64,000 bases of DNA, taken from NCBI GenBank assembly GCA_001600455.1, contig BCKC01000004.1, forward strand, positions 1,922,001-1,986,000. Direction: 5' to 3'. The position numbers and the translations under genes are program-made. Below the pieces are notes generated by a model. That model ran no database searches, had not been told where the DNA came from, and was given only the letters and a program-made list of their open reading frames with translations. The stretch is from Endocalyx cinctus (lineage: Eukaryota; Ascomycota; Sordariomycetes; Amphisphaeriales; Apiosporaceae). Positions 61,035 through 64,000 of this stretch are shown here, piece after piece; position 1 is the stretch's first letter; each line of letters opens with the position of its first letter.

Positions 61035-61767
61035 GGTGTTAGCGCAATTTCTAGGATGGCATAAATATGAAACGAATACTGAAAATGGTAAGTTTGGTTA
61101 GTCAATTGTTCAAATCTCGCCGACTCCTGAGATGGCTTGGAAGATGAATTATACCTATTAATCCACGAAAATGATATACGAAAAATTATTTGGTTTTCAT
61201 ACGTCATACTTAACACATTCGATTCGACGCATTTGCGTCTTCCCCTCATATCCCAAATGAGAACTCCATGAATCCCACCTTCTCCGGATGCGGGTGGATA
61301 TCGTCTGAGGGAGAAACCGGCTGCGGGGAGCGGAGGACAAGAAAAAGGGATGGGCGTCGGAGTATCCGACGGAAAATTTCCCCTATCTTCCAATTTCATG
61401 AATGAAATGGCAACATTATGAGCCGGTAAAAGGTGGCTTCGTCTTTTTTTTTTTTTTTTTTTTTTTACATCGCCCTTAGAAACGGGCTCCCAATGGAAAT
61501 AGAACATGGTTTGAGTATTGATAATTGATATGTCAATATTTAAATTATGTTACAACTTAAGCATTTAATTGACTACTATGCCTGCCGTTGCAATGCTTCC
61601 TAACCTCCTTTTCATATAATTTTAATCATTGAAAGCTAATAGTCATACCTTATAAGAAAAACAGAACACCTTAACTAGAAATAGGCTTGCAGTCCTCAAA
61701 AGGGCCTGAGTTTCCAATACAGTTACAGGTTAGAAAACTTTATACCATATAACTAAGCTGTTCCAAT
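61035..61767. other. Intergenic: SDR promoter and 3' flank of the dienelactone hydrolase-like gene
   Basis: No supportable gene. A 158-codon frame at 61031-61507 (-) contains a K/R run read from the T23 tract (61444-61466) and no domain. AT-rich beyond 61520. Confidence 0.5.
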
Positions 61768-62956
61768 TTACTGTTCTAGCCAGAAGTTGAACCACTCAAT
61801 GATTCCTTTCAAGCTCTGTTCCTTTGCCCACCCTACGTATCTCGTTAATATATATATAATTAATTCGAAATTCAGATGCATAATCCAGTTATGTGACAAG
61901 AAAAGAAAGTAATAATATGTATTTAGTTTTAGATACTTACGCTCGTAGGGGACGTCCATGTTGCCTCTGAGGGCCCAACCGTGTTCAACTCCGGAGAAGA
62001 CTTGAAGATGGTATGTTTTCTTTCCAGATTGCAAGATATCGATGGCCTCGTTGCGGGCCTTCGTTGAAAAGGTATGGTCGATCTCGGCGCAAGAGAGAAA
62101 TAGGGGCTCTAGTATCAAGTCAATTCCTAATCTATTTGATTATGGCATCCATAATGAGAGGCAGAAAATCTGAGCAAGAATGGATAATTAGCTGTGGAAA
62201 AAAAAAATCAACATACTCTTCAAATTCTGGAAATGGTGTTCTTTCAGAAAAGCCGGATGTGCGAATGCGCCCACGGTACAAGTATCTCTAGCGAGTTCAT
62301 CACACACGAAAGGGGCTCCGAAACAGTATCTGTCATTCAATAATTATGTAAATTATCTAGTTTTTCAATATAGTATAACTCTTATAACTAGAGAAACAAA
62401 ACACTACCACAAAGAGATGACTCACCCAACACAGGCATATTTGGTATCTGGCTTTCCGTATTTCTCCTTTGAAGCCTCAATCCAAGAAGGGACTTTCTCG
62501 AGTGCAAATGCCATGTGCTTTTTCTTCCAAGCCTCGTAGTCAAAATCCGGATTCGACCTGTCGTGTCGATTTTTCCTATATTTTGTTACCGGATCCTAAT
62601 TTTCCGTCAATACCATTCTGCGATTGCAAGCAGATGCTTTCTTCAATGACTGATATCAAGAAGAAGAAACAAAGTAACAATATATTGCTCACGCCACGGA
62701 AATAATCAATTCCTAGCACCAAATAGCCGGCGTCTGCGAAAGCGTCCATAATCAGGAGACCGTTGGGAAACATGCCATAGACGTCGGGAAAGTAGAACAG
62801 GATATGACCGTTGCTATCCTCGTCCGACGGTTTTGCGATATACGTTTCGACGTCGGCCACGGCCGTAAACGTGCCTCTTGACTCGCCTTCGTGGATCGAG
62901 CCCTTCAGACAACAAGATCCGGAAGGTTTGGCGAGGTATTTGTCGTTACTCGCCAT
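61768..62956 (-). CDS. Dienelactone hydrolase family protein
   Basis: Alpha/beta hydrolase likely cleaving an ester or lactone in cytosolic catabolism. Exons are 62956..62693, 62595..62426, 62329..62217, 62108..61941 and 61832..61768; introns 97, 96, 108 and 108 bp; 259 residues, normal for the family. The triad is visible: nucleophile Cys147 in VGYCFGAP, Asp193 in CAEIDHTF, His225 in GVEHGWALRG. The N-terminus CCLKGSIHEGESRGTF and VETYIAKP is typical of fungal members. The start is well placed (CACCATGG). It lies upstream of the SDR on the same strand, but a shared pathway is only a guess. Every exon join is in frame; none of the exons after the first forms a long frame by itself. Confidence 0.9.
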
Positions 62957-64000
62957 GGTGAGTGAAGTGAAGCTCGGTAGATACTTGATTCAGAAGAGAA
63001 AACTCAAATTGGTTGATACATTGGGCATTTATTGATCTACGTAAATGCAATATAATTCATCAATACGTCATCGGTTATTTTCGGATTCTTGATTCTTGAG
63101 GTAACACTGCCACTCTTGCGATATCGGCAGTTTCGAAGATCTTGTCTATAACTGCCAGCCAACATTACAAAGATCTGAACGTTTAGGTAGCTAGGTACTT
63201 ATGGAATGCAAAATCAGGGCCATACATGATTTCATATGCCTATAGGAAGTACAGTGTAACGTTAGAAATGTATGCATATCCATAGATAAGTACTTAAGTA
63301 GGCATGTTCCTCCACTTTCCCGCGAAAATATTCGTAGGTCTCATTCTTCCTAATTTATAATATCAATCAAAGGTATTATATGTGGTTGAAAATTGAACCC
63401 GATATATTTAGACAGCAAAGGAAGATTTGCAAGATGGAAACCGATATTTAGAACAACCATGCTAAATCTCTATAAGTAGCCTCAAAGATGTGTTACAAGA
63501 TGAATTTATAGAACTATGCAACCATCCCTTCATGTTGCTCCGCAGTCAACTATGTCGTTGTCTTGATTAGTCAATGGTTTGATTGGAGACCAGCCAAGCC
63601 ATGTTGCCGAGACCCTTACTGCCAACAAAAAGAAGAAGGTACCGAGATAATAAGGGGAAGCTAAACTATACATACCTACGCGACTATTCAACTACGCTAT
63701 CCACCCATCTAAGACCTTGGGCAAGGAAAGAATATTAATTGTCTCGAACTTCGGATGTGCTCACTTACCGTCGGATTGAGAACTGTTCCCGAAGTAATAC
63801 TGTACACCCCACGCCACACTGCCCCGCTTGTCAACCCCATGGGGTTGAAGTTCGTGATGTGGGGACGAAGCAATTTTTTTGGGGCGAATCTTCAGTGTCT
63901 AGTCAATATTCGGAACGAACCCCGAGAGAGAGAGAGACGTCTCCACTCTTATTGGGATCCAGAGTATGTAGGACAGCTGGATTGGTCTGGTGATCAATAC
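62957..64000. other. Intergenic right end
   Basis: Promoter of the dienelactone hydrolase-like gene and further DNA without a supportable gene. A frame at 63739-63993 (+) has no recognisable domain. An 18-bp palindrome lies at 63831-63848, in a GC-richer patch with CCCCGC and GTGGGG words, which may be the upstream region of a gene beyond the window. Confidence 0.45.
63831..63848. promoter_or_regulatory. Perfect 18-bp palindrome, possible operator-like site
   Basis: TCAACCCCATGGGGTTGA is its own reverse complement. The symmetry suits a dimeric regulator such as a zinc-cluster or bZIP-type factor, but no known consensus is matched with confidence. Confidence 0.5.

Noticed and set aside
61031..61507. 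158-codon minus-strand frame just upstream of the SDR
   Set aside because: Its K/R run is read from a T23 tract, and the SDR has its own well-placed ATG and complete N-terminus.
49681..62956. Secondary-metabolite gene cluster
   Set aside because: No polyketide, peptide or terpene synthase, transporter or cluster regulator is present, and Tbf1 interrupts the set.

Overview
The window looks like nuclear DNA of a filamentous ascomycete (Pezizomycotina, probably Sordariomycetes; the order is not determined). Genes carry short introns, mostly 55-110 bp, with GTRAGT-like donors. Coding regions are GC-richer than the AT-rich, homopolymer-studded intergenic DNA. The predicted proteins match fungal forms of RVB1, TAF13, Sok1/Tcp11, Gcn5, Uds1-domain, Dsc2, cis-prenyltransferase, ING, Tbf1 and others. 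I rebuilt 17 protein-coding genes, most of them multi-exon, by joining reading frames at GT..AG borders that keep both frame and family motifs. I saw no rRNA gene, tRNA gene, CRISPR array or intact transposon.

Layout. 1-1740 (-): an HMG-box regulator cut by the left edge, with a 709-bp intron inside the box. 3848-5446 (-): RVB1. 6535-7101 (-): TAF13. 7102-16877: a 9.8-kb stretch with no supportable gene, rich in short inverted repeats, T tracts and a recurrent GTAGTGTA/TACACTAC octamer. 16878-18896 (+): Sok1/Tcp11-type gene. 21229-24866 (-): 12-exon secreted subtilisin-like protease. 25733-27837 (-): secreted endonuclease/exonuclease/phosphatase-fold protein. 29415-30664 (-): Gcn5. 31930-34741 (-): Uds1-domain coiled-coil protein. 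36475-37361 (-): Dsc2-like ER membrane protein, divergent from a cis-prenyltransferase at 37998-39266 (+). 41034-43248 (+): ING-family PHD protein. 46349-48369 (+): F-box/LRR-like protein. 49681-51210 (+): HxxxD acyltransferase. 53891-55279 (+): secreted FAD oxidoreductase. 56563-59670 (+): Tbf1-type telobox protein. 59956-61034 (-): short-chain dehydrogenase. 61768-62956 (-): dienelactone-hydrolase-family protein.

How the genes relate. Chromatin and transcription genes are frequent: the HMG-box factor, RVB1 (INO80/SWR1-type remodelers), TAF13 (TFIID), Gcn5 (SAGA), an ING protein (HDAC/HAT complexes) and Tbf1. A protease and a nuclease-fold protein, both with signal peptides, lie in tandem and may serve external nutrient scavenging. 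The divergent Dsc2/cis-prenyltransferase pair joins two ER-membrane functions near sterol/isoprenoid metabolism. The right half holds accessory-type enzymes (acyltransferase, FAD oxidoreductase, SDR, dienelactone hydrolase), but Tbf1 interrupts them and no backbone synthase is present, so I do not call a biosynthetic cluster. I found no convincing new multi-gene system. The best leads are the octamer repeats in the gene-poor stretches, splice sites that follow oligo-A tracts, a retainable in-frame intron in the dehydrogenase cofactor loop, and a retained-intron C-terminus in the Uds1 gene.
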